A stretch of DNA of 64,000 nt from Diadema setosum (lineage: Eukaryota; Echinodermata; Echinoidea; Diadematoida; Diadematidae): positions 10,260,608-10,324,607 of the forward strand of contig CM067075.1 of the NCBI GenBank assembly GCA_033980235.1, given 5' to 3'. The notes beneath the pieces were generated by a model that was not told the origin of the DNA, ran no database searches, and saw only the letters and a program-made list of their open reading frames with translations. Made by a program: the position numbers and the translations under genes. Within the stretch, counting starts at the first letter, position 1; each line of letters begins with the position of its first letter. Shown here in pieces: positions 13,401 to 25,400 of the stretch.

Positions 13401-16400
13401 AAAAAGTAAGGGAAGAGGTTCAGTACATGCTAGACAACGACATAATAGAACCGATTAAAAGCAGTTGCAGCTCCCCAATCGTCATGGTGCCCAAACCGGA
13501 TGGGTCTCAAAGATTCTGTATAGATTACCGAAAGGTAAACGCCGTGACGAAAACAGATTCTTTCCCCATTCCCAGACTAGAAGACTGCATTGACAGGGTC
13601 GGAAATTCTGCATATCATTATGTCAGTAAAATAGACCTTCTAAAGGGATACTGGCAAGTGCCCTTGACCGACAAAGCCAGGGAGATTTCTGCCTTTGCTA
13701 CACCAGATGGCTTGTTAAAATGCAAAGTAATGTCATTTGGCATGAAAAATGCTCCGGCCACCTTCCAACTGCTGACAAACCAAATCATTGCCGGACTTGA
13801 AAACACTGTGTAGTATACATTGATGACATCCTAGTGTATAGTGACACGTGGGAAGAGCACATTACACACTTGCGGCAACTCTTTGATCGACTCAAGGAGG
13901 CCGGATTGGTGATTAATCTGGCAAAGAGTGAATTTTCAAAGGCCAAAGTGGTGTATCTCGGGCATGTAGTCGGTCAGGGACAGGTATTGCCAAGAGAAGC
14001 CAAGGTAGAAGCTATACTAGGCTTTCCCATCCCCCAATCCAAGAAGGAGTTGCTCAGATTTCTGGGCATGGCTGGTTTCTACAGGAAATTTGTACCGAAT
14101 TTCAGCACTGTAGTCACCCCCTAACAAACCTGCTGAAGGGCAGGGAAAAGTACACCTGGACTAATGAGTGTCAAAGAGCCTTCGAGAAACTAAAAGCAGT
14201 CCTTGCTAATGAGCCTGTTCTGGCAGCTCCTGACTTCCAAAAGCCATTCAAGGTAGCAATAGATGCTAGCGATGTAGGAGTAGGAGCAGTCTTGCTCCAA
14301 GAAGATGAAGAAGACACTGAACGACCGGTTAGCTACTTTTCCAAAAAATTGAACGCATACCAGAAGAAGTACTCCACAATCGAGAAGGAGGCTCTCAGTC
14401 TCATCCTTGCCCTCCAGCAGTATGAAGTGTATTTGACAAATAGCAAAGGGGAGATCACGGTCTATACTGACCACAACCCCTTGGTCTTTTTTAGACCGGT
14501 TCAAAATGAAGAACAACAGGTTGTTCAGATGGAGCATGATGACGCAGCCATATGCACTCAAAATCAAACATGTGGCAGGCAAAAATAATGTAATTGCTGA
14601 CGCTTTGTCAAGAGTGTAACATGAAGAGAGTATCAAAGGTGAAAAGTTTTCACCGCATATCACTTACAGTGTATGTGTTTGGGTCGGTGTAAAAATGGCA
14701 GAGGTAAAAATGGCAGGGGTAAAAATGGCAGGGGTAAAAATGGCACAGGTAAAAATGGCAGAGGTAAAAATGGCAGAGGTAAAAATGGCAGAGGTAAAAA
14801 TGGCAGGGGTAAAAATGGCAGGGGTAAAAATGGCACAGGTAAAAATGGCAGAGGTAAAAATGGCAGAGGTAAAAATGGCAGAGGTAAAAATGGCAGGGGT
14901 AAAAATGGCAGAGGTAAAAATGGCAGAGGTAAAAATGACAGGGGTAAAAATGGCAGAGGTAAAAATGGCAGAGGTAAAAATGGCAGAGGTATAAATGGCA
15001 GAGGTACAAATGGCAGAGGTAAAACTGGCAGCGGTAAAAAGGGCAGAGGTAAATAATTATGTGGTAAAAATGTCAGAGGTAAAGTTGTCAGTGGTCGAAG
15101 TGTCAGTGGTCAAAATGCTAGAGATAAAAAAATGCCATTGATAAGAATTTAGTCGTTGAAATGCAAGAGGACGAGGTAAAAGTGACAGAGATTTTTTCCT
15201 TCATGTTTCTGACACCTTTCTCGCAATACGCGCTTTTCGTGCCTTCTCCTGAAATAAAGCACGGGGGAGACCGGGGAGAAATGGGACACGGGGAGAAATA
15301 TGGGACACTCATGTAACTTGAAAAATGCTCGGACAGTCAACATTCCAATTATATCAGTAAAATGATGAGCCTCGGTACACCTGAAAATGGACATATTAAC
15401 CACTATACAGCTCTACAGGTATCTTGTCAGTAAAATATTAAACTTACTTTAGATCTGGTATGTCCTATACTATGTTAATAAGTATTTTAAAAAGTGTGCA
15501 AGCTTCTGAAAATAAAATTGATTGATAACAGACATGCAGGTATGAAAAATTGGCAGGGATCTTTTACTGTTTCTGTTACCACTGGGAGAAATTCAAAAGG
15601 GCAGTGTTACATTTCTCCCCGCGGCACATGTAAAGAGAGTCTTGCAGAGCTTCAGCGATCCCTGTGTAAATTGAATCGCGATCATTATGGTAGTCATAGG
15701 CGGTGATTTCAATGTACCTGAATGGGATTGGGCTGGATTTTCTTACACTGTTGTTGTATAACGAGGGAACAACGTCATTCTCGGTGGCTGAATCTACCAA
15801 TCTTTAGCAACATGCCATGTTGATAACATAATGGAATCTGACTTTGGAGCAACAACTAAGTTTGAAAGGCATCAAACATTTACATTTGTTCAAAATGATT
15901 GAAAGAAATCCCATGGCAAACTATCAGTTTTTACTCTCACTAGAACAGTTTATTGCTAAAGTTCGTCTCCTGTTTTAATAGGCATAAGTTTGTAAAGTGA
16001 CCACAAAGTGTTCATTAAACTTCGAGATATTTGTTTTTGCGCCATGTGATACTTGAACAGTGTAATAAAATATTTTGCAAGAGCGTATTTGTTTTTGCGC
16101 CATGTGATACTTGAACAATGTAATAAAATGTTTTGCAAGAGCTTACTTATGTCTGCTGATACATCTACCGTAGTTTTTTTTTTTTTTTGTATTTTTACTT
16201 CTACATTATGTCGTGATCAGGCCTTGTGAGATAAATAGGCTCCTACGAAACCTGAATGTGAGAAAATAATATTAAACAGGTGAAAAATTAGCGGTTTGCT
16301 TCGACTATGTCTCCTTCACTTCTTTACACTAAACAGTTCAAAAAATGAAATTGATGACAATATACTAGCCTGGACGTGAGCGGAATTCGTTTGTGTAAGA

Positions 16401-16458
16401 GTGTGTATATCAAGTGAGAGTATGTATATCTGCGTATATGTTTATACCAAAAGTGGGT

Positions 16459-16489
<31 letters not shown>

Positions 16490-19400
16490 ATAACTTCATT
16501 GGGCGAAACAACATAGGATTATACTGTTTAAGGGCTTTGCAGCATTGTTGGAACCCCCTTATAATGACAGATGATGATAATAATAATAATAATAATAATG
16601 AATAATAAAGATAATTTTCCATAGGCCTACTAGGCTCTTAGCTGATTTATTATTTCTCTGCACACAGACAGATTACGCCACTGCACTTGAATCAAAATCA
16701 GAATAATGAGAGTGCTCTAATCTTTTTTAAAACATAATTAAATCAATATTCTTCAAATCTGCAATTTGGATTTGTTATTAGTAATTAGTGATTAGGATAT
16801 CATTCAAGACCCCTTAATACGTTTATATCTGACGAAATTGCTCTCATTACTTCTGACATTGTACTTCTGCCATTTTTACCTCTGCCATTTCTACACTCTT
16901 AAAACATCCAAGTCAGAACTGACACGGAACTGGGTCCGTTGGGGTCATACACACTTCCGGGTCAGAAATGACAAGGAATGTGGTCAGATATGACCCATTC
17001 AGAGTCATGAATCTGGTCAGAATGATCCCATTCAGGGTCTTCATGACCTAATTCCAAGTAATTTCTGACCCGGAACGGTGCACATGCCCCAACGGTATCA
17101 GTTCCGGGTCAGTTCTGACTCGGGTCTTTTTAGAGTGTACCCCTGCCATTTTTACCTCTGCCATTTTTACCTCTGCCATTTTTACCCCTGCCATTTTTAC
17201 CTCTGCCACTTTTACCTCTGCCATTTTTACCTCTGCCATTTTTACCCCTGCCATTTTTACCCCTGCCATTTCTACCTTTGCCATTTTTACCTCTGCCATT
17301 TTACATCTGCCATTTTTACCCCTGCCATTTTTACCCCTGCCATTTTTACCTCTGCCATTTTTACCTCTGCCATTTTTACCCCTGCCATTTTTACCTCTGC
17401 CATTTTTACCTCAGCCATTTTTACCCCTGCCATTTTTACCTCTGCCATTTTTACCTCTGCCATTTTTACCCCTGCCATTTTTACCTCTGCCATTTTTACC
17501 CCTGCCATTTTTACCTCTGCCATTTTTACCTCTGCCATTTTTACCTCTGCCATTTTTACCTCTGCCGTTTTTACCCCTGCCATTTTTACCTCTGCCATTT
17601 TTACCTCTGTCATTTTTACCTGGCACCATGTGTTTAGCATATCCATTAATGTATGCAAAACGGTTTGACATGGTTGTATAAGCTCCGAGAATGCAAGCAA
17701 TATCATTGTAAATGGTAACCATGAAAAGAGAACATGGAATTGATGCAGCTATTCAAAAGGCATGTGATAGTATGTGATTATTGTTGTTTGACTTGGATTT
17801 TACCTCACATTCGTTGTAAATAACAATGAGAAATTGTGAAGGTAAAAGAAACCCTTGCTACGGCAAGGCTTTCTTTTTCCCATGGGGGATGGTGTCACAA
17901 ATGTACACATTACTAGTTAGTTATGTACATGTGTGATGTACTGTATGCATGGTTGTTTTAATGTGTATGTACACAGGTTGACCAGATTAATGGAGAACAT
18001 TCTATCTGGTATAGATATAGTACATACAGGCTGACCAGATTAGTGGAGAATTTTCTAGGTGGTATACAATGTAGCTACAGTACATTCATGTGACAGGAAA
18101 TACATTATAACTCACTCAATCTAGAATGATTTCACCCATTCCAGAATGTTCTAGGAAGTGCTAACATATTTGGCTGAGTGAGGCACTGTCCCTGTAGCCC
18201 AATGTGATTGGTAGTTATTTTTGGTAGGCTGTTATGCACATAGTTAGGCAGTGAGTCAGCTAGGATTTCTGGAACAGTCTTGGACTTGCTAGTATGTTCA
18301 AGTGTGTGGCCCCAGGTTGGAGAAAATTGCAGAATGTACTAGGAAAGGGTGAATGGATATAAAAGCCGGAGAAATTCTGCAGTAAGCAGAGTACCCAACA
18401 CCTCTGCTCTGAGAGTTACGTCACTTCTGGCTCTAAAGCGACTTGTAGTCCTGTGTTACCTGCTGACCTGTTATGTTCGTGGAGATAAGGCCTGGGAGAC
18501 ATTTTGCCTGCAGAGAATTAATTTGCCTTCATTGGAGATAGACTCCATATCTTAATGTCAACGGACATTGCTACGGCAAAGCTGTGACGGGCTGGATTCC
18601 TAGCTAGATATTATTGGCTGAATCATCATTCAACGCATCCACTGGACGTGGTCGTCATAACGTTGGATTCTGCACATTTCGCTGTGAACATTATACCGTG
18701 GATCTATAACATGGATATATATACCCTGGATCTATACTGTGAAGTAATTATTGTAACCTGCGCCTCTGGATTTACGTCGGAGGTATCATTCATCGGTGCA
18801 TTGCGGATCATTCATTTGTGCATCGAGCATCGTATTTGGACATTTCCAGGGATATTGCATGTAATGCGTGTAAGTGATTCTATTACTGATTTATAATTGT
18901 TTTTATTGATCATTATTGTACTGATGTAAAAACCGATTACGAGTCTGTACCCACAGTATCACTGTTAATAAACCGCCTGAACATTAGTTGATTGTTTCTT
19001 TTGTGCGATCATTCTCAGAGTGATTTTGGTCGTAACAAATGGTATGATAGTTTGATGGTCACCACTATGCGCAAAATGTTTCAGGATAGGTGTGATTGGT
19101 TTGGTTTTCTTTTCATATAACCTGTGTTGTTATTATGAGCTGGCTCACCTGGTTAAACAATGACAATTCAAGCTGTATGACATAAAGTGTTGTACATAAT
19201 GCTTATTTCTTCTGACTTTATACTTGATGACGTTACGAAAGGAAAAAATGACAGTTATAGGTCAATCATTAAAAAATATTTGATGCATATTTCGATCGAA
19301 CAGTTCCTACCTTTGTGCTGATATCTCACCAGCAGACATTACCATGGACGCAAGACCAGAAATGCGTATCAAGGGACCTTAACTTGAATTTTGTATGCTG

Positions 19401-22400
19401 AAATAAATCAGAACCGAAACTCATAATGATTATAATAATTAGATGTAACGATCAAGTCATATTCTCACAAGAAGCTGTCGAAGAGACTACAGTTTTGTTG
19501 TTTTTTTTTATAGATAAACTCTGTCAGCAAATTGAGTTAAAAAAAAAAGAGACCGCCATAAGAACGAGGTCTATGCTTGTAAGTGACATAAAGACTAAAT
19601 GATTGTTTTCATGACTGTCGATTTTACTACGGAAAGAGCATGCTGATACCCCGCTGGCTTAATGTGGTCCATGCAGGGATCCCGAAGGAAACAAGAGAGG
19701 CGGGCTCGGGGCAAACAAATGATTTTGACTACAAAGCATTACCAATCATTATCGCTCTCTGTTTTCCGACAACTATAGAATTTAGCACATACATTTATCG
19801 GTCTGCATTCCATGCAGGTGATAACAGTGTACAGGTATATTGGTTTTATGTACCTTCCGCATAAACAATATTCAGAAAAAACTCTTGGAAACATGCTATG
19901 ATTGACTCATATTTCTATATTCTACTAAAGTTTTGTGTATGTGTCTGACAATGAAGGGGACTGGTAAGATTTTCACACCATGCAGAAATGTCTTAAACGC
20001 CTGATATCACGATCAAAGGTAGGCCTGAGGGACATCCTTTTTTAGGGTAGAACACTATCAGTTCAACTTTTTAGTGAACCTCATTTCATTTCACTATGAG
20101 CAGATGAGACGTCTTTTAATAAGAAGATATTTCCATTTTGTAGACGAATGTTTCGAAAGCTGCCATTACATTGGAATTATTATGACACCACAAAGCGTTA
20201 AATGAGTTATATTAGTAGTGTTGCATACGGAGTTTGCCAAAACCTCAGAATCTTAAAGCCTTGTCACAGATTTTGATTTTGATTTTTCTGAAACTTATTT
20301 TGCTGCCCTTTTCTCAAGTATTTCGGCATTTTTTTTTTATTTTTTTTTTTTACTGAATCTATATACAATGTATAGCCCTACATTAAGGGAAATTTTCCCT
20401 TTAGGGCCGCTAATTTCAAAATTTGGCCGCCGACATAGATATGAGTAAGTGTGATGTAAATCATACAAAAACTCGTCTTGTAAGGTTCCAGTGATTATTT
20501 CTCAACAGCCCTTGAAATACTTTAGAGTTTAGTCTTACACAAAATAATGCATATGCAAAATAGGCAAATTTGTATGTGCCCATCCACTATGTAAAATAAT
20601 TAGTTGGTAGAGTTGTTACAAAAACGTTTCCCACTGTTTATCCATAGTTTAAAAACTACGTATCAGATAACACTGACATTGATATGAGAAATACCTGGAT
20701 AGTGTACAATTTTGTTGGAGGTATTTAAAATACGAAAGCATAAATCAGTTTCATAGAATCAAAGAGTGATCTTAAAGTTAGGTTTGAGATTTTGCCCTGT
20801 TTTCAACCTTCTGCACAAAATATCACACTGGGGTCGATTGGTGTGTATGGGAATGTGTATGGTTAACACCCATACAATGGCCAGGGTTTGAATGCTTAAT
20901 TATTCATTCATGAGGGATTCCTCTATCACAGCTAGTCTTTATTCATCCTGAAATGTTATGTGCGCAAGGAAACATATATGCTTACTTTTTTTTCTTTACT
21001 TCGATCGTGTGCCTCCATTTCACCCTTTACCATGAATTCAGCTAGAAGTGACCAGGGCAATCCATCATGAATTATCAAAACATTCATGTGCCCTGGAGCA
21101 AGAGACCAGAAGCCTAGTCAGAAGAGTTCTGAAAAGGCGGAATTCATGTCCATTGTTCAGGGTCATTGTAAGCACACACTCACATACACGTCGTTGGTTC
21201 GGGTGCACGTCACGAGACCGACACCCACGAGTCATACAGCCCACAAGTTATACAGCTCACAAGTCATACAGCCCACGAGTCATACAGCTCACAAGTCATA
21301 CAGCCCACCAGTTATACAGCCCACGAGTTCGACACTGAGTAAATGAAGCCCACGAGTTCGACATCAAGTAAAATAAGCCCAAGAGTTATACGGCTCACGA
21401 GACCGACACTATGCACAAAAGGCTCATGAGACCGACAGTAAGCAAACAAAGCCCACGAGACCGACACTACACTTAAAAGGTCCACGAGACCGACGCTACG
21501 CATACAAGGCTCACGAGACCGACATTACGCAATAGAGGTCCACGAGACCGACACTAAGCAAAGAAGGCCCACGAGACCGACAGGATGAATAGCGCCACCT
21601 ATAGACCAATATATTGTGTAGGGTGTCCTGATAAAAGCATGGAAGATATGAGCGATGGAAGAGAAGAGTTGCCTTCTCAAGCAGGGTTTTACCCCATCAG
21701 TTGCCCCCCCCCCCCCCCCGCCCCCGGAAATGATCAGGATCTTTAATTGTGTTTGCATGGGTGTGTGTTTGTGAAAAAAATGAACAAAATACAGTAAAAG
21801 TGTGTAACAGATCTTTCCACAGTAAACCTGCAAGGGTGTTGATTTAGTCGCTTAATTAGAAATAAAAAATAACGTAATCGTCCATTAAGGTAGCGTTAGG
21901 CATTCGGAAAAAAACCAGACGCATCCATGGAAACAGCTATTGTATTTCCCGAAAAAATGTACCGTTTTGAGGAGAATAACACAAGCCACAAATTGATGTG
22001 AATTCTTGCGATATAAAACGTTTTGATCAGTAGAATTACATTATACTAGTAGTTACAGAGAAAATTACAAATAGATCTTACTGCAAAACGTCCAAGCATG
22101 GGGGGAGAATTTCTAAAATAGAATAAGTAACTAGTGAATCGGGAAAGAGAAGAGGTCATATCCTGTCCATCTTCTAGCTAAAATCTGGGAAAGCCTATGA
22201 AAGAATAGCACGATGGCATTATCAAAGCTCTAAAATTAATCCATACATCGTTCTTGTCCTCTTTTTAATTCATTTGGGGTTTTTGTCTTTTTTTTTGGGG
22301 GGGGGGGAGGGCATGAAGAATACAATTCTATTTTTCGACTTGATAACAATGTCGCTCCCTGACAACTTGCCCCTCCCCCCCCCCAAGTATGTAGAAACAC

Positions 22401-25400
22401 ATATTTGATGTCGTTCATAATTATGTAGAGGGTCACCATCTTTCAATTGATAACGTGACGAAATTACACCCGCCAGTATGTTATTTTTCCGTTAATGGAA
22501 CACCCTGTACAGGTGATTGACATGTAGATGGCGCTGTTTATCCTGTCGGTCTCGTGGGCCTTCTTTGCCTACTGTCGGTCTCGTGGGCTTTCTTTGCTTA
22601 GTGTCGGTCTCGTGAGCCTTTTTAGCTTAGTGTCGGTCTCGTGGGCCTTTTTTGCCTACTGTCGGTCTAGTGGGCTTTCTTTGCTTAGTGTCGGTCTCAT
22701 GAGCCTTTATTGCTTAGTGTCGGTCTCGTGGGCTATGTTTGCTTATTGTCGGTCTCATGAGCCTTTTGTGCGTAGTGTCGAACTCATGGGCTGTATGACT
22801 CCTGAGCCGTATAACTCGTGGGCTGTATGACTCATGGACCTATTATTGATGTCGGTCTCGTGGACCGTATGACTCGTGGGTGTCGGTCTCGTGGGATGCC
22901 CCCGTTGGTTCCTGTGTAAAGTTCAAGTCTTGTACAGAGAGCTAAAACTTGACCGAAATCTGAAACTAACTTTAAAATTGGTCGTGAATTTAATGAAACG
23001 GATATATGCTTTCATACTACTATTCAAATCACCTCCACCTAAATTGTACTCTATTCACCGATTACTTGTATCAAGGACAGTGTTATCTCATACTCGATTG
23101 TCGAACAATTAAGGATCAAAAGAGGGATTTTTTAACACATATAGTAGTATACAAATAGTGCATGTGCATGCAAGTTGCAATCGATTCTGTTGCAAGAAAG
23201 TTGCAGTTGAATGCTAAAGGCCGTGTCACACCAGCCTTGCGTGCGACTTGCAAGCAAAGAACAATTTTGACTACCCGGAGGTCCCCGTAGATGATCCGCA
23301 CATGACAGTACCTAGCATGTATCTCAAAAGTAGTCGCCCGGAGGTACGCATGCATATTATTTTACCCGCAAAGTGTTTAGGCCCTGTCACACCTTTCCGG
23401 GCAAGCTACTCGGGCTTGTTACGTGCAGGGATTTTCTATCATACCGGACATTCCTGAGGGCGGAAAAGGATTTGTGCGAGTCAGCGCATGTGTCTTACTT
23501 GCTGGACGCGTTATACTTGCGAGTATACTGTGTGACCTTTGTACCAGTCGCGTGGGGGCTGACAACTCAGTGAAGGAATTCCTCTAATGGAATGGCTGAA
23601 ATCTCACAGAATTTCATTAGCTTGGCTGCATACGGGACTGCGAAGTACCTGCGTGGGAATTGCCTGCGAAGTACTGCCGCTAAGGGTCTCCTACTGGCGT
23701 TCTGCATGGACCTCTACGGGCATTCCCGCGACTCACCCGGAAAAAGTTTTGGTCATGCTCAAAACTTGGCTGCGGTTAAATCGGACTTGCGTGAGCACCT
23801 CCGGGCAACTACGCGCTAGATACTGTCAGGTGCGGACCAACTGCGGAGAGCTCCGGGGAGTAAATTTGTTTCCCCGCAAGTCAAGCCGCAGAAGTTCCCC
23901 CGTACGGTATGACAAGGCATGAATGAAAATTGCAAACATTCTTTTTCGCCCGCTGAAAATCTTCTACGTGCTGGAAACTACCTCCTCGCCACAAGCCCGC
24001 GTAGCTTGCCCGGAATGGTGTGACACGGCCTTAATCAGTTGCAACTTTGCGATTGCTGAGCAATCAATCCCAAATATCTATTGCAAAGATTGCAATAGAT
24101 ATTTGAGATTGATTGCAACTCGACTTTCTTGCAACACCTCCTTAGTATGACAATACCCGTTGACAACTATTAGAAGGTCAGTACAATATATTTTCTATAA
24201 CACATGAAATACCGATTATCATTACATTCCATTGGTTTGTAAATTTCCCCTCGTGTTACACTGAGCGAACCATTCAGAGTCGCTTACTCAGCGGTGATAC
24301 ATTATCACTGAACAACGTGTGTATTGCTTGATCCGTGCTCTTTACATGCCACACATTTGGATGTTCATGGTACAGATATGTGTCTCTGCAGGAGGAAATT
24401 GATTGACTGGCGATGTATTTCACAGATGACTTAATGTTTCAAACAGTAAAGCCCCTTTACTCTTTCACGGATCGAATCACGGATGACCACGGATCGTCGA
24501 TCCGGGATCATCCGTACCGTTTCCGGTAAATATGGCCGTGTTAACTCCGAGAAGTCATCCGGCATTATCATTGCTCATCCGGCATGTCCGCGGAAAAAAA
24601 AAATAAGCTTGCTTAATTTTTCATCCCGGACATAACGGATGAAAATCAATGGTGAAAAGAGTATTATTGTTTTCAGCTGATAGAATTCATCGAAATTCTG
24701 CCATTATTTCTCTGAATTCGTCTGCAGTGTTATTTTTGCTTACAGCGCTTAATTCATTCAGTGTGGAATGTATTTTGCGCCGCGATATTGTACCGACAGT
24801 TTATTATAATGAGTTTTGCCGCTCTCGCTGTCATAATAGATTTGATGTCATGAATGGAATTGTTACTGCGTGTTCCTTACAAAAAACTTCACAAAGTATT
24901 ATAATTTGTTTACTTTTTTCTTTTTGGCAATAGGTGAGTATGACATCATCCTTTTGCGCATGCTGTCTCAACGTTTTACCCGCTTCAAGCACGTGGTCGT
25001 AGAACCCGCACGGGACTTCCTTGAGCAGTTCCAGTCGGCCGCCGCCAAGGAATCGTCGAGTGGCGCTTGGTCAGCTCTTGGAGCTGCGACCTTCGAGTGG
25101 CATAACGAGACGTTACAAGAGTACATGTCCAAGAAGTCCGGTCGGAGCGCCGAAGGGTCGCCACAGCAATTCGACTTCATCTCTGCCGTGCACAGCCTAT
25201 ACTACGTGGGTGACCTTCGTTTAGCCTTGCAGTTTCTGTACGATAAGCTGGCACCAGGAGGGATTCTGCTGATTACTCTAATGAAAAGTATGTTGATTTT
25301 TCTGTGGGACAGGAAATTAGATGTTTGAATCCTCGGAGAGACGACTGTCATGTTTTCAGTTTTGGGCGTGCTCTAGATTTGAAACCATCTTGTCTCTTAC

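Larger units (their letters stand above)
14681..17627. mobile_element. Foldback (TU-like) transposon with arms of inverted 15 bp tandem repeats
   Basis: ATGTGTTT occurs at 14673-14680 and again at 17628-17635, an exact 8 bp target duplication. The ends are GGGTCGGTGTAAAAATGG and the complement of GGTGCCAGGTAAAAATGAC. The left arm is a 15-mer array and the right arm the same 15-mer inverted; the loop is about 1.8 kb. Sea urchin TU elements, as I recall them, have inverted repeats whose outer domains are 15 bp tandem repeats and make 8 bp duplications, so this matches closely. It is inserted 54 bp after the pol stop. Confidence 0.88.
1628..19037 (+). mobile_element. Gmr1-like Ty3/Gypsy LTR retrotransposon, decayed, with two large nested insertions
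   Basis: LTRs at 1628-2053 plus 9140-9837 and at 17893-19037 start TGT and end AACA. The host tetranucleotide AATG lies directly outside both ends (1624-1627 and 19038-19041). Internal order is PBS, gag, protease, integrase, reverse transcriptase, RNase H, polypurine tract. Integrase before RT is known from the Gmr1 group of Ty3/Gypsy elements in deuterostomes and otherwise resembles Ty1/copia order. Without its nested insertions (2054-9136 and 14681-17627) the element would be about 7.4 kb. There is no envelope-like frame. Confidence 0.9.
429..24933 (+). other. HNMT-like intron 1 (24.5 kb, mostly nested transposons)
   Basis: GT...AG intron in phase 1. It contains a 17.4 kb retrotransposon insertion complex (1628-19037), a foldback element (21201-22902) and an inverted-repeat element (23218-24031). 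The retrotransposon is in the same orientation as the gene. Stretches 429-1627, 19042-21191 and 24035-24900 hold no gene or clear repeat that I can recognise, apart from short poly-A/T runs. Confidence 0.8.

Noticed and set aside
14650..15056. Long open frames of KNGRG, VKMAE or FYLCH pentapeptides on both strands (also 17048-17722)
   Set aside because: The 15 bp period keeps every frame open. They are by-products of the minisatellite arms, not genes.
14693..17620. CRISPR-like array
   Set aside because: The repeats are contiguous 15-mers without spacers, in two inverted blocks, in an animal genome.
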